Shown here piece after piece: positions 24,230 through 31,277 of a stretch of 33,398 nt of DNA (positions within the stretch are counted from its first letter, which is position 1; each line of letters opens with the position of its first letter). The stretch is from a virus. The stretch lies in IMG/VR virus record IMGVR_UViG_3300036770_003572, positions 1 through 33,398 of that record. One strand, given 5' to 3'. The notes below the pieces were generated by a model that saw nothing but the letters and a program-made list of their open reading frames with translations, did not search any database and was not told the DNA's origin. Both the position numbers and the translations under genes were made by a program.

Positions 24230-25725
24230 GCGTCGAGAAAGTGTTCGGCCCTCCAGGGGCCGGCAAGACAACCTATTTGCTTTCCGTCGTCGAGCGTGAG
24301 CTTGAGGCCGACGTGCATCCGATGCAGATCGGCTACTTCGCGTTCACCCGCAAGGCCGCGACCGAAGCACGCGATCGTGCCATACAGAAGTTTCCGGCAC
24401 TGAATCCGGATCGGGACTTCCCGTGGTTCCGTACGCTGCACTCACTCGCCTATCACTGCCTCGGCGTGACGTCGAAGGACATGATGGGGCCAGAGCACTA
24501 CGCAGAGTTTGCCAAGGAAGCCGGCATCGAGCTTGGCGTCGAGAAGGGCGAGGAAGAGTTTGCCATCAAGGCCGACCATCCGATCCTGAACGAGGTCAAC
24601 ATCGCTCGCATCAAGGGCAAGGATCTGCGGCAGCACTACAACGAAAGTCAGATGACCATCGAGTGGCATCACTTCGAGTACGTCGATCGCGCGTATCGGC
24701 ACTTCAAGGCATCGCGTGGCTTGCTCGACTTCACCGACTTGTTGGAGAGAGTCTTAGACGAGCCAGATAGATTTCCGTCATTAAAAACATTAATCATTGA
24801 CGAGGCTCAGGATTTATCAAAATTACAGTGGGGCATCGTCAAGGAACTCATTGCCCGTGCAGAACGTACGTTTATCGCAGGCGATGACGACCAGGCGGTC
24901 TACACCTGGGCCGGTGCGGACGTCGACTCGTTCCTGACGCTTGAGGGCGATATCAAAGTCCTCGATCAGTCTTACCGCGTACCGTCAAAGATCCACGCGC
25001 TCGCCGACCAGGTGGTCAACCGCATCCGCAAGCGACAGCCGAAGATCTGGAAGCCGCGCACCGAAGGCGGTGCGATCACTTACTACAACGACTTTCACCA
25101 CGTTGACATCACACAGGGCGAGTGGCTCGTGCTTGCCGCTACGAACTACATGCTCACTGAGATGCACGAGTGGCTAAAGTCGCAAGGCTTACTCTTCGAG
25201 CGCCACGGACAACGGAGCGTCCCAGAGTCGATGCTGACCGCCGTCATGGGGTGGGAGCGCCTACGCAAGGGCGGTGACGTGCCGTTCCCCGTCGTGAAGC
25301 TGATTTACAAGTACCTTGGCACCGAGTTCGTCAAGCACGGACACAAGGGCTTGAAGACGGCAAGCGTAGATACAATGTATACACACGCCTCGCTGACCAA
25401 GGACCACGGCTTACTGACCGATGCGATCTGGCACGAGGCGCTAAACAAGATCGGGGAGGACAAGCGCAACTACCTGATCGCGCTGCTGCGCCGAGGAACA
25501 CGGATCACGGGCAAGGTTCCGATCAAGCTCTCCACCATCCACGGTGCGAAGGGCGGCGAGGCAGATAACGTCCTGCTGATCGGCGATCTGTCGACCAAGT
25601 TCGCGCAGGAGTACGACAAGAACTCCGATGACATCAACCGATTGCTCTACGTCGGGATCACCCGCGCCAAGCAGTCGCTGCATTTCGTATTACCTAAGAA
25701 TTCGTACAAAGGCTTTCGTTTATGA
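24226..25725 (+). CDS. UvrD/PcrA-like superfamily I DNA helicase
   Basis: The 499-residue protein shows SF1 motifs in order: GPPGAGKTT (8-16), TRKAATEARD, LIIDEAQD (motif II), GDDDQAVYTWAGAD (motif III), DQSYR (IV), STIHGAKGGEADNV (V) and LLYVGITRAKQ (VI). These form an ATP-driven 3'-5' ssDNA translocase. It is compact beside the cellular UvrD (about 720 residues). It lies directly before DNA polymerase (ATGA junction) and after the primase group, so it may unwind DNA for phage replication or recombination. There is no nuclease domain. Confidence 0.93.
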   Translation: MSVEKVFGPPGAGKTTYLLSVVERELEADVHPMQIGYFAFTRKAATEARDRAIQKFPALNPDRDFPWFRTLHSLAYHCLGVTSKDMMGPEHYAEFAKEAGIELGVEKGEEEFAIKADHPILNEVNIARIKGKDLRQHYNESQMTIEWHHFEYVDRAYRHFKASRGLLDFTDLLERVLDEPDRFPSLKTLIIDEAQDLSKLQWGIVKELIARAERTFIAGDDDQAVYTWAGADVDSFLTLEGDIKVLDQSYRVPSKIHALADQVVNRIRKRQPKIWKPRTEGGAITYYNDFHHVDITQGEWLVLAATNYMLTEMHEWLKSQGLLFERHGQRSVPESMLTAVMGWERLRKGGDVPFPVVKLIYKYLGTEFVKHGHKGLKTASVDTMYTHASLTKDHGLLTDAIWHEALNKIGEDKRNYLIALLRRGTRITGKVPIKLSTIHGAKGGEADNVLLIGDLSTKFAQEYDKNSDDINRLLYVGITRAKQSLHFVLPKNSYKGFRL

Positions 25726-27590
25726 GAACTGTTCCCATGTTTGACCGCCCATCTGAATGGGTACCCCCTTCGTCTTTCCCAGACCTTTCCGCCGCAACGG
25801 AGATTGCGATCGACCTCGAAACATGTGACCCCAACATGGAGTCGATGGGGCCAGGATGGCCCCGGAAGGACGGGTTCATCGTCGGCTACGCCGTCGCCGT
25901 AGACGGGTGGAAGGGCTACTACCCGATCGCCCACCAGGGCGGGGGCAACCTAGATGAGCGCATCGTGAACCGTTGGATGAAGAAGGTTCTCGAGTTGCCG
26001 TGCGACAAGATCATGCACAACGCCGCGTACGACCTCGGTTGGCTACGCGCGTCTGGCTTCAAAGTAAACGGTAACATATACGATACTATGCTCGCGGCTC
26101 CGCTCATCGATGAGAACCGCTTCAGCTACGCGCTCAATAGCCTTGGCTTCGACTATCTCAAAGAAGTGAAGTCCGAGCAGGGCCTCAAAGATGCCGCTTC
26201 CGACTTCGGTGTGCACGCCAAGAAGGAGCTCTGGAAGCTCCCGGCTATGTACGTCGGCGATTACGCCGAGCAGGACGCGGCGCTTACGCTCAAGCTCTGG
26301 CACCACCTGAAGGCGCTGATCAAGAAGGACGAAGTAGAGTCCATCTTCACGCTCGAAACCGAGCTATTGCCGGTGCTGATTGATCTGACGTTCCAAGGCA
26401 TTCGCTTCGATCGCATCAAGTGCGAGATGCTGATCGATGATTTCAAACGTAAAGAAAACGAACATATCAAACAGATCAAGTTAATTTCTGGCGAAAAAAT
26501 TGACATATGGGCCGCTGCGAGCATCGCCAAGGCCTTCGACAAACTCGGGATCCCCTACCCCAAGACCACGACCGGCTTGCCGAGCTTCACGAAGACCTTC
26601 CTCGATGGGCACCCGCACGAGATCGCCAAGCTCATCATCGAAGCGCGTGAGTTCAATAAGACTCACGGCACGTTCCTCGAGCCTTACCTGCGCCACAGCG
26701 CGGCCGACGGACGCATCCACCCGCACGTGAACCAGATGCGGTCAGAAGACGGTGGTACAGTCACGGGCCGCCTCTCGATGAACAACCCCAACCTGCAACA
26801 GGTGCCTGCTCGCCATGAGATTATCGGACCGCTGGTACGCTCGCTTTTCCTGCCTGAAGAAGGACAACTCTGGGCAGCGAATGACTTCAGCTCACAGGAG
26901 CCTCGGCTTCTCGTCCATTACGCAACCCTACTCGATCTCCCAGGCGCAGAGCGCATGGCAGAGGCATATCGAAACGACCCCAACACAGACTTCCACCAAA
27001 TGGTGGCAGATATGGCGGGGATCAAACGCAAAGCCGCCAAGACCATCGGACTCGGATTGATGTATGGGATGGGCAAGCAGAAGCTCGCCAACTCCCTAGA
27101 CCTCCCGCTCGATGAAGCGGCAGAGCTCATCAATACGTTCCACCTCAAAGTCCCCTTCCTCAAGGGCACGGTGAACTCCGTCATGAAGCGCATCGATCAC
27201 CCCGCCTCGGGTGGCTCGATCCGTACGCTATTGGGCCGTAAATGCCGCTTCCCGCTTTGGGAACCGGTGGAGTACGGCATCAACAAGGCACTCCCTCGCG
27301 AGCAAGCGATCGTGGAATACGGACCACGGATCAAGCGTGCGATGACGTACAAAGGCTTGAACCGCCTGATCCAAGGCTCCGCTGCCGATCAGACCAAAGC
27401 CGCGATGGTCGCGCTTAACAAAGCCGGCTTCCGCCTGCTGCTACAGGTGCACGACGAAGTGGCCGTGAGCGTGAACAACAAGGAAGAAGCCTTAGCCGCT
27501 GCCGAGATCATGCGCAACGCCGTGCAGCTCGAAGTCCCATCAAAAGTGGACACCGAGATCGGCCCGTCGTGGGGCGAGGCCAAAGGGTAG
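25722..27590 (+). CDS. Family A DNA polymerase with 3'-5' exonuclease, Leu at the 762 position
   Basis: The 622-residue polymerase has an exonuclease domain with D31 and E33 in IDLET (Exo I), D104 in HNAAYD (Exo II) and YAEQD with D185 (Exo III). The polymerase domain has motif A NDFSSQEPR (D388, E393), motif B KAAKTIGLGLMYG with K440 and Y448, and motif C VHDEV (H577, D578). Position 444, aligned to E. coli Pol I Phe762, is Leu. There is no 5'-3' exonuclease domain, as usual in phages. It begins by ATGA overlap with the helicase. The enzyme is the obvious replicase. Confidence 0.96.
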   Translation: MRTVPMFDRPSEWVPPSSFPDLSAATEIAIDLETCDPNMESMGPGWPRKDGFIVGYAVAVDGWKGYYPIAHQGGGNLDERIVNRWMKKVLELPCDKIMHNAAYDLGWLRASGFKVNGNIYDTMLAAPLIDENRFSYALNSLGFDYLKEVKSEQGLKDAASDFGVHAKKELWKLPAMYVGDYAEQDAALTLKLWHHLKALIKKDEVESIFTLETELLPVLIDLTFQGIRFDRIKCEMLIDDFKRKENEHIKQIKLISGEKIDIWAAASIAKAFDKLGIPYPKTTTGLPSFTKTFLDGHPHEIAKLIIEAREFNKTHGTFLEPYLRHSAADGRIHPHVNQMRSEDGGTVTGRLSMNNPNLQQVPARHEIIGPLVRSLFLPEEGQLWAANDFSSQEPRLLVHYATLLDLPGAERMAEAYRNDPNTDFHQMVADMAGIKRKAAKTIGLGLMYGMGKQKLANSLDLPLDEAAELINTFHLKVPFLKGTVNSVMKRIDHPASGGSIRTLLGRKCRFPLWEPVEYGINKALPREQAIVEYGPRIKRAMTYKGLNRLIQGSAADQTKAAMVALNKAGFRLLLQVHDEVAVSVNNKEEALAAAEIMRNAVQLEVPSKVDTEIGPSWGEAKG

Positions 27591-27619
27591 TTGCACTGGC
27601 ATAGCTGCTGCGCTACATT
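27591..27619 (+). promoter_or_regulatory. Sigma70-like promoter for the small accessory genes
   Basis: TTGCAC (27591-27596), a 17-base spacer and TACATT (27614-27619) begin immediately after the polymerase stop, which ends at 27590. The next gene starts 23 bases beyond with GAAAGGAGAAC at 27628-27638. Similarity to the promoters at 20613 and 30032 supports the call. Confidence 0.65.
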
Positions 27620-27641
27620 TGGCCCAAGAAAGGAGAACGGG

Positions 27642-28079
27642 ATGAAGAAGCCTTTGGCAAAAGGTCGTCAGTGGACAAAGATGTACTACGACGACTTCAA
27701 CAGAAAGTTTCCGCGCCTCGGTATGGCGCGGCTCGCTGCTCGCGAGGACGAAGAGGGCAAACAGAAACTCCGTGAACTGAAGGAGTATGTGTTTCGTTAC
27801 AGGCGAAAGCGTAAGTACCGCTATCCGGGCCGCTACTCGCCCGATCGTCGCAAAGGCGCGAAGTTTCACAGTGTGATGGTGCCGCTCGAGACGCACCAAA
27901 AGCTCAAAGAGATCGCCAAGTTCTACAAAAAGAGCATGGCTACGATCATCCGAGAGCACATCGACGAGCTCTTTGACAAGACATACAAAGAGGCCGAGCT
28001 GCTCGCACGCATCGAGGCCAACAGGAAGAAAGATGAAACACCAGACCCAGATAAGCCTCGACGTCGATATAACGTATGA
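27642..28079 (+). CDS. Basic ribbon-helix-helix-like protein
   Basis: ATG 27642 follows GAAAGGAGAAC; upstream codons fall inside the promoter. The 145-residue product has a very basic N-terminal half (RYRRKRKYRYPGRYSPDRRK) and, at about 74-113, a segment KFHSVMVPLETHQKLKEIAK followed by FYKKSMATIIREHIDELF, which fits the strand-helix-helix pattern of Arc/MetJ-type DNA-binding proteins. The tail is charged and disordered. As first gene of an accessory operon with its own promoter it could regulate that operon, which is inference. It overlaps the next gene by 47 bases. Confidence 0.6.
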   Translation: MKKPLAKGRQWTKMYYDDFNRKFPRLGMARLAAREDEEGKQKLRELKEYVFRYRRKRKYRYPGRYSPDRRKGAKFHSVMVPLETHQKLKEIAKFYKKSMATIIREHIDELFDKTYKEAELLARIEANRKKDETPDPDKPRRRYNV

Positions 28080-28263
28080 CGTCCTGGAGCCGATACAAGT
28101 GGAGGATTACGTCCTGCCGCCGATGATCGAGCTAACGTCCGCGTACGTATCGCTCGAAAAGCCTGACGGCAAGGTCGCGCGCGTGAATATACTCAAGGTA
28201 TTGAGTGAGTCGCAGCGCATGTTGATTGAAGATGACATCATCGAGGAGTTAGTAGGCGAATGA
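28033..28263 (+). CDS. Small acidic hypothetical protein
   Basis: ATG 28033 follows an AGGA site and lies within the end of the preceding gene; the 76-residue product is acidic (EEL, EDD, VEDY). Sequence includes TYDVLEPIQVEDYVLPPMIE and VNILKVLSESQRMLIEDDII. A strand-rich N-terminus and helical C-terminus are suggested. No known motif was recognised. The stop overlaps the next start as ATGA, the first of eight such junctions in a row. Confidence 0.55.
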   Translation: MKHQTQISLDVDITYDVLEPIQVEDYVLPPMIELTSAYVSLEKPDGKVARVNILKVLSESQRMLIEDDIIEELVGE

Positions 28264-28454
28264 ATATCTTTCCGGAACGTGTAGTTGACGATAAGGGCGA
28301 AGCGAAGATCGAGGGGGGCCTCACGCTACGGGATTACTTTGCAGCACATGCCTTAGCTGGCATCGTGACTCGCGACGATATCGAGTCGGTGTACTCGGCC
28401 GTACAGAAGGCCTACCGCCTGGCTGATATCATGCTTGAGACTCGTGACCAATGA
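28260..28454 (+). CDS. Small conserved phage protein (LTLRDYFAA family)
   Basis: The 64-residue product contains GLTLRDYFAAHALAGI and, further on, AYRLADIMLETRD. A LTLRDYFAAxA ... AYxxADxML pattern is widespread in phages and prophages, as a small helical protein of unknown function often found in accessory operons. It is joined to both neighbours by ATGA overlaps. No enzymatic or DNA-binding motif is apparent. Confidence 0.6.
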   Translation: MNIFPERVVDDKGEAKIEGGLTLRDYFAAHALAGIVTRDDIESVYSAVQKAYRLADIMLETRDQ

Positions 28455-28630
28455 GCGTCGTCTCCAAAGTCCGCCGGTGCACGGAATGTAAACAGGTGTT
28501 TGTCACACCCGAGAGCTTCCGAACGCACAAGCGTCTAGGCGGGGAATGCCGCACCGTCGAGGCCATGGTCTCGATTGGCTTTGTACAAACCCCAAAAGGA
28601 TGGAAGCACTTACCTCCGAGAAACAAATGA
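28451..28630 (+). CDS. Small C2HC zinc-finger phage protein
   Basis: This 59-residue gene starts at ATG 28451 (ATGA overlap) and ends at TGA 28628-28630 (ATGA into the next gene). C10 and C13 in CTECKQVF, H26 in RTHKRLG and C33 in GGECRT give a C2HC finger, followed by VEAMVSIGFVQTPKGWKHLP. A Cx2C...Hx6C finger followed by a VEAMxxxGF stretch and GW is characteristic of small phage zinc-finger proteins. It is likely to bind nucleic acid or a protein partner. It is a real gene despite its small size because it fills its space exactly and is coupled on both sides. Confidence 0.7.
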   Translation: MSVVSKVRRCTECKQVFVTPESFRTHKRLGGECRTVEAMVSIGFVQTPKGWKHLPPRNK

Positions 28631-28830
28631 ACGAAACCACCACGTCACTCGGTAACTGGCTATACGAGAAAGCGTCCTCTGTGGCGGACGTGTACGTGCA
28701 GGATTGGGCACGAGGGCAGAAGGCTTACGGACGACGGCCCACGGAGCTTGAGATGCAGGAAGTTCGGATGGCCTTTTACCGTGGCTATATCGAAGGCGTT
28801 CAACGATACATACACGACAAACAGTTATGA
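28627..28830 (+). CDS. Small helical hypothetical protein
   Basis: ATG 28627 is coupled to the zinc-finger gene stop; an earlier in-frame start at 28546 would run through that gene and is rejected. The 67-residue product is mostly helical and amphipathic, with WLYEKASSVADVYVQDWARG and EMQEVRMAFYRGYIEGVQRY. No family or motif was recognised; size and place match small host-interaction or accessory proteins of phages. Confidence 0.55.
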   Translation: MNETTTSLGNWLYEKASSVADVYVQDWARGQKAYGRRPTELEMQEVRMAFYRGYIEGVQRYIHDKQL

Positions 28831-29054
28831 AGAAAGTCTACACACGCCCCTCTCGTTACAACCCCAGCATCACCTTCGAGCAGTACAAGACGCTGCTTGA
28901 GCGCAGGGCAAACGCCAGGGCTAACAAGAAGCGCATCAACTACAGACCCCTCGCCCAGGAGTGGGGCCGCAATCCCATGCACCTGGCCTCTGCTCTGCAC
29001 CGGGGGATCAAACAATACGACTACATCTTATGGAAGAAAGGAGAGCTACAATGA
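28827..29054 (+). CDS. Small helix-turn-helix-like protein
   Basis: The 75-residue product begins MKKVYTRPSRYNPSITFEQY and has two helices, NYRPLAQEWGRNPMHLASAL and HRGIKQYDYILWKKGEL, with LAQEWGRNPMHLASAL resembling a helix-turn-helix (LAxxxGxxxxxLxxxL). A GIxxYD ending recurs in phage HTH proteins. DNA binding is plausible. The SD of the next gene (GAAAGGAG) lies in its tail, and it is joined to both neighbours by ATGA. Confidence 0.55.
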   Translation: MKKVYTRPSRYNPSITFEQYKTLLERRANARANKKRINYRPLAQEWGRNPMHLASALHRGIKQYDYILWKKGELQ

Positions 29055-29299
29055 CCCGCGACGACATCATCCGACTGGCGCGAGAGGCGGGGATTGTAGA
29101 TTGGAGTTTGCATGGACGACTTGAGTCAAAAGAAGAAGCCCTTGAACGCTTCGCCGCCCTCGTTGCCGCAGCCGAGCGGGAAAAGGTAGCCGCGTGGATG
29201 ATTGAACGTGACTATGCCACCGGCCACGGCGACACCATTGAGGGTTTGTTGAAGGCATTGGAATGGCAGGCTAAGGAACGTGCGAGAGGTTTTTTATGA
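29051..29299 (+). CDS. Small protein of the ERFAALVAAAERE type, copy 1
   Basis: ATG 29051 overlaps the previous stop; the 82-residue product starts MTRDDIIRLAREAG and contains LERFAALVAAAEREKVAAW. This helical, acidic module is extremely common in phages and prophages, often in accessory operons, without known function. The following gene is a diverged second copy with the same ends. Its tail (DTIEGLLKALEWQAKERARG) is different from copy 2. The pair is a local duplication or serial recruitment. Confidence 0.6.
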   Translation: MTRDDIIRLAREAGIVDWSLHGRLESKEEALERFAALVAAAEREKVAAWMIERDYATGHGDTIEGLLKALEWQAKERARGFL

Positions 29300-29532
29300 C
29301 CCACGACGACATCATCCGACTAGCGCAGGAAGTTTGGTCTGCTGGCGATGTTTACATTGGCCCAAGCACCGAATCACTTGAACGCTTCGCCGCCCTAGTT
29401 GCCGCAGCCGAGCGGGAGGCGTGTGCGAAGTTGTGTGAGGAAATCGCAAGGCGCAATGAGGAGGAATGCGACATTGATTGGGTGACGGGCAATATGGAAT
29501 GCGCCGACTATATCCGTGCGAGGGGAACATGA
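29296..29532 (+). CDS. Small protein of the ERFAALVAAAERE type, copy 2
   Basis: The 78-residue product starts MTHDDIIRLAQEVW and shares LERFAALVAAAEREA with copy 1, the DNA of that block differing at only a few silent positions. The C-terminal part (KLCEEIARRNEEECDIDWVT, ECADYIRARG) is Cys-containing and resembles the usual ending of this protein type. It is coupled by ATGA to both neighbours. Role unknown. Confidence 0.6.
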   Translation: MTHDDIIRLAQEVWSAGDVYIGPSTESLERFAALVAAAEREACAKLCEEIARRNEEECDIDWVTGNMECADYIRARGT

Positions 29533-29750
29533 AGACCGTCATACACGTGAACCAACACGCCATAAAGCGCAACGTCAAAAACGGGACCGACGAACCGGTC
29601 ATCACCGTCAAGAACTACAAGTCCAACACCTACGCACATGAGGTCGAGGTAAAGGGCCCGTCGAAGGTGGTCTACTCCCCCGACAAGCCGCTCGCGTGCG
29701 GAGCGAGAGTGTGGATCGAGACAGAGGCCGAAGTGGAGATCAAAAAATGA
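29529..29750 (+). CDS. Small conserved phage protein (VNQH...CGARVWIET family)
   Basis: ATG 29529 is the start (ATGA overlap); the 73-residue product reads MKTVIHVNQHAIKRNVKNG, then HEVEVKGPSKVVYSPDKPLA and CGARVWIETEAEVEI. This strand-rich pattern occurs in many phages and is annotated as hypothetical. It may form a small beta-barrel. An HNH/nuclease function is not supported. The next gene follows with ATGA. Confidence 0.6.
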   Translation: MKTVIHVNQHAIKRNVKNGTDEPVITVKNYKSNTYAHEVEVKGPSKVVYSPDKPLACGARVWIETEAEVEIKK

Positions 29751-30040
29751 GCCGCAAAGCTGTACTAGAGCGCACACTCGGCAAGAAGGCCGCAAAGCGG
29801 TTCCTGCCCAAGGTGACGCAGGAACTGAAGCTCGAACTATCGTGCGAGCTCGTCGAGCAGATCATGCAAGTGGAACTTCGCAGTATCCACGGCTCACTGA
29901 CCAAGGACCTTAAAACTCGTAAGGCTGGCAAAGGCATCGCCATCTTCGATCCCGATAAGGATCGTGATATCGCCGAGATATCCGCCCATTTGAGCGCTAT
30001 TGAAACAGTCGCCAGGTACTACGGCGTCACATTGAAATAA
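29747..30040 (+). CDS. Small helical hypothetical protein at end of coupled chain
   Basis: ATG 29747 overlaps the upstream stop. The 97-residue product is basic at the N-terminus (MSRKAVLERTLGKKAAKRFL) and helical throughout, ending DIAEISAHLSAIETVARYYG. No motif was recognised. It is the last member of the eight-junction ATGA chain begun at 28033; the -35 element of the next promoter lies at the end of its coding sequence. Confidence 0.55.
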   Translation: MSRKAVLERTLGKKAAKRFLPKVTQELKLELSCELVEQIMQVELRSIHGSLTKDLKTRKAGKGIAIFDPDKDRDIAEISAHLSAIETVARYYGVTLK

Positions 30041-30059
30041 CACAAAGATTTCGTACACT
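30032..30059 (+). promoter_or_regulatory. Sigma70-like promoter for acetyltransferase and following genes
   Basis: TTGAAA (30032-30037), a 16-base spacer and TACACT (30054-30059) stand just before ATG 30068. The -10 is identical to that at 20636. The ATG is only 8 bases after the -10, so the transcript would start at or near the start codon and could be almost leaderless; this weakens the call somewhat. Confidence 0.5.
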
Positions 30060-30067
30060 GACGACCC

Positions 30068-30493
30068 ATGAAGGTCGTCTGTACACAGGTCGACCCTTCA
30101 GATCCGGGGACCAAAGAGACTCTAGTCGCGCTGCAACGGGCTTGTCTGCCGCACGACTCTCTGTACTTTCCGGAAGAGGGGGTCTGGTGGCTCGCTTACC
30201 ATCGGCGCACGCCGGTGGCGTTCGCGTGCCTGTCCCCCTCGCAGCAGATACCACTCGGTATCTACCTCGGCCGGTGCGGGGTCACCCCCGCCGCTCGGGG
30301 CAAGGGGGTTCAACGAAAACTCATCCGCGTTCGTCTGGCATGGGCCAAGCGCCATGGTTACAAGTGGGCCGTATCCGATACGACCGATAACGTACCCAGC
30401 GCCAATAACCTCATCGCCTGTGGTTTCAAAACCTACGAACCGGCCGTCCGTTACTCCTTTGCCAGAGCGATATATTGGAAAAAGCGGCTGTAA
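30068..30493 (+). CDS. GNAT-family N-acetyltransferase
   Basis: The 141-residue protein has the GNAT core: a strand LGRCGVTPAARGKG with the acetyl-CoA-binding RGKG at 77-80, helix VQRKLIRVRLAWAKRHGY, and the later NVPSANNLIACGFKTYEP, the usual N-x-x-x-x-xxCGF ending. It transfers an acetyl group from acetyl-CoA to an amine of unknown identity. Similar small GNATs are common in phage accessory regions. The gene is just downstream of its own promoter and is followed immediately by an HNH endonuclease gene. Confidence 0.85.
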   Translation: MKVVCTQVDPSDPGTKETLVALQRACLPHDSLYFPEEGVWWLAYHRRTPVAFACLSPSQQIPLGIYLGRCGVTPAARGKGVQRKLIRVRLAWAKRHGYKWAVSDTTDNVPSANNLIACGFKTYEPAVRYSFARAIYWKKRL

Positions 30494-30865
30494 GTGCCGT
30501 ACAAGGACCGCGAGACACGGCTCGAGAAACAGCGGGAATACTCGCGGCGTTGGTATCTCAAGAATCACGCGCATGCGCTGAAGCAATCAGCGCGCACGAA
30601 ACAAGAATCACGGGCCAGGTGGTTCGAGTACAAGTCCAAGCACCCTTGCGCGAACTGCGGCTATTCTCACCCTGCCGCGATCGACTTCCACCACGTCATC
30701 AAAAAGGGCAAGCGTTCGGTGAACTGGCTCGCCGTGAAACAAAATAACCTCACCGCCGCGATCCGAGAGGCGGAGGAGAAGTGCATACCTCTCTGCTCGA
30801 ACTGCCACCGGGTGTTGCACTGGGAAGAACAGCGGGGTATAAAGGCCAGGAGAAAGAAGAAATGA
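30494..30865 (+). CDS. HNH endonuclease with zinc-ribbon core
   Basis: GTG 30494 directly abuts the acetyltransferase stop. The 123-residue product has a basic N-terminal helix and then CANCGY (C52, C55), the IDFHHV segment with D64, H66 and H67, and CIPLCSNCHRVLHW with C101, C104 and H105, the standard H-N-H fold. It would cut double-stranded DNA using a divalent metal. No NUMOD or AP2 DNA-recognition repeat is attached, so specificity is unclear; homing or an auxiliary nuclease are both possible. It overlaps the next ORF by ATGA. Confidence 0.85.
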   Translation: MPYKDRETRLEKQREYSRRWYLKNHAHALKQSARTKQESRARWFEYKSKHPCANCGYSHPAAIDFHHVIKKGKRSVNWLAVKQNNLTAAIREAEEKCIPLCSNCHRVLHWEEQRGIKARRKKK

Positions 30866-31017
30866 AGGAGATTTTGATGAACGGCCTAACGCTACTATTG
30901 TTTTTGTTGGCCACTGTTGTTATAACTTTGATCCTGCGGTATAAACGCAGGCCGCTCGATAAACACCTCCCACCACCTAATTGGAGATGTTCGAGAGGCG
31001 GAAGAGACTACTTTTAA
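30862..31017 (+). CDS. Small single-pass membrane protein
   Basis: ATG 30862 overlaps the HNH stop as ATGA (AGGAG 9 bases upstream); a second in-frame ATG at 30877 has AGGAG at 6 bases and is equally good, giving 46 instead of 51 residues. A hydrophobic segment LTLLLFLLATVVITLIL is followed by basic RYKRRPLDKH and a short Pro-rich tail. Topology would be N-out, C-in. The function is unknown; phage early operons often encode such small membrane peptides. Confidence 0.55.
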   Translation: MKEILMNGLTLLLFLLATVVITLILRYKRRPLDKHLPPPNWRCSRGGRDYF

Positions 31018-31046
31018 CTGTTAGAAAGCATAGAAAGGAGAACTCG

Positions 31047-31277
31047 ATGAATACAGATAAGACTGATAGTTACGCGTTTATAGCGTTGATTGCGTTACTT
31101 GTCGGCCTGGCGTTCAGTATCGCAGGCACGATCGTTTACAAAAGCTATCTGCGCACTACCTACCTCGAAGGGTCCCCAGATCCTATCGAAGCCGCCTGTG
31201 CGTTTGATTCAGGCGAACAGCAGATCCCGCCCTCCTGCATGGCTTACATGCTCCAACAAAAGGAAAACATCCGATGA
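31047..31277 (+). CDS. Small membrane protein with cysteine-bearing tail
   Basis: ATG 31047 follows GAAAGGAGAAC. The 76-residue product has a membrane segment AFIALIALLVGLAFSIAGTI followed by a polar tail with two cysteines (CAFDSGEQQIPPSC), which could form a disulphide if it faces the periplasm. It is not a lipoprotein (no lipobox) and no signal-peptidase site is clear. Function is unknown; it ends in an ATGA overlap with the next gene. Confidence 0.55.
   Translation: MNTDKTDSYAFIALIALLVGLAFSIAGTIVYKSYLRTTYLEGSPDPIEAACAFDSGEQQIPPSCMAYMLQQKENIR

Noticed and set aside
24226-25725. UvrD-like helicase plus neighbouring genes as an anti-phage defence system (for example Gabija- or Zorya-like)
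   Set aside because: Motif set, gene order and ATGA coupling with primase and polymerase point to phage replication; no nuclease or OLD-type partner is adjacent.
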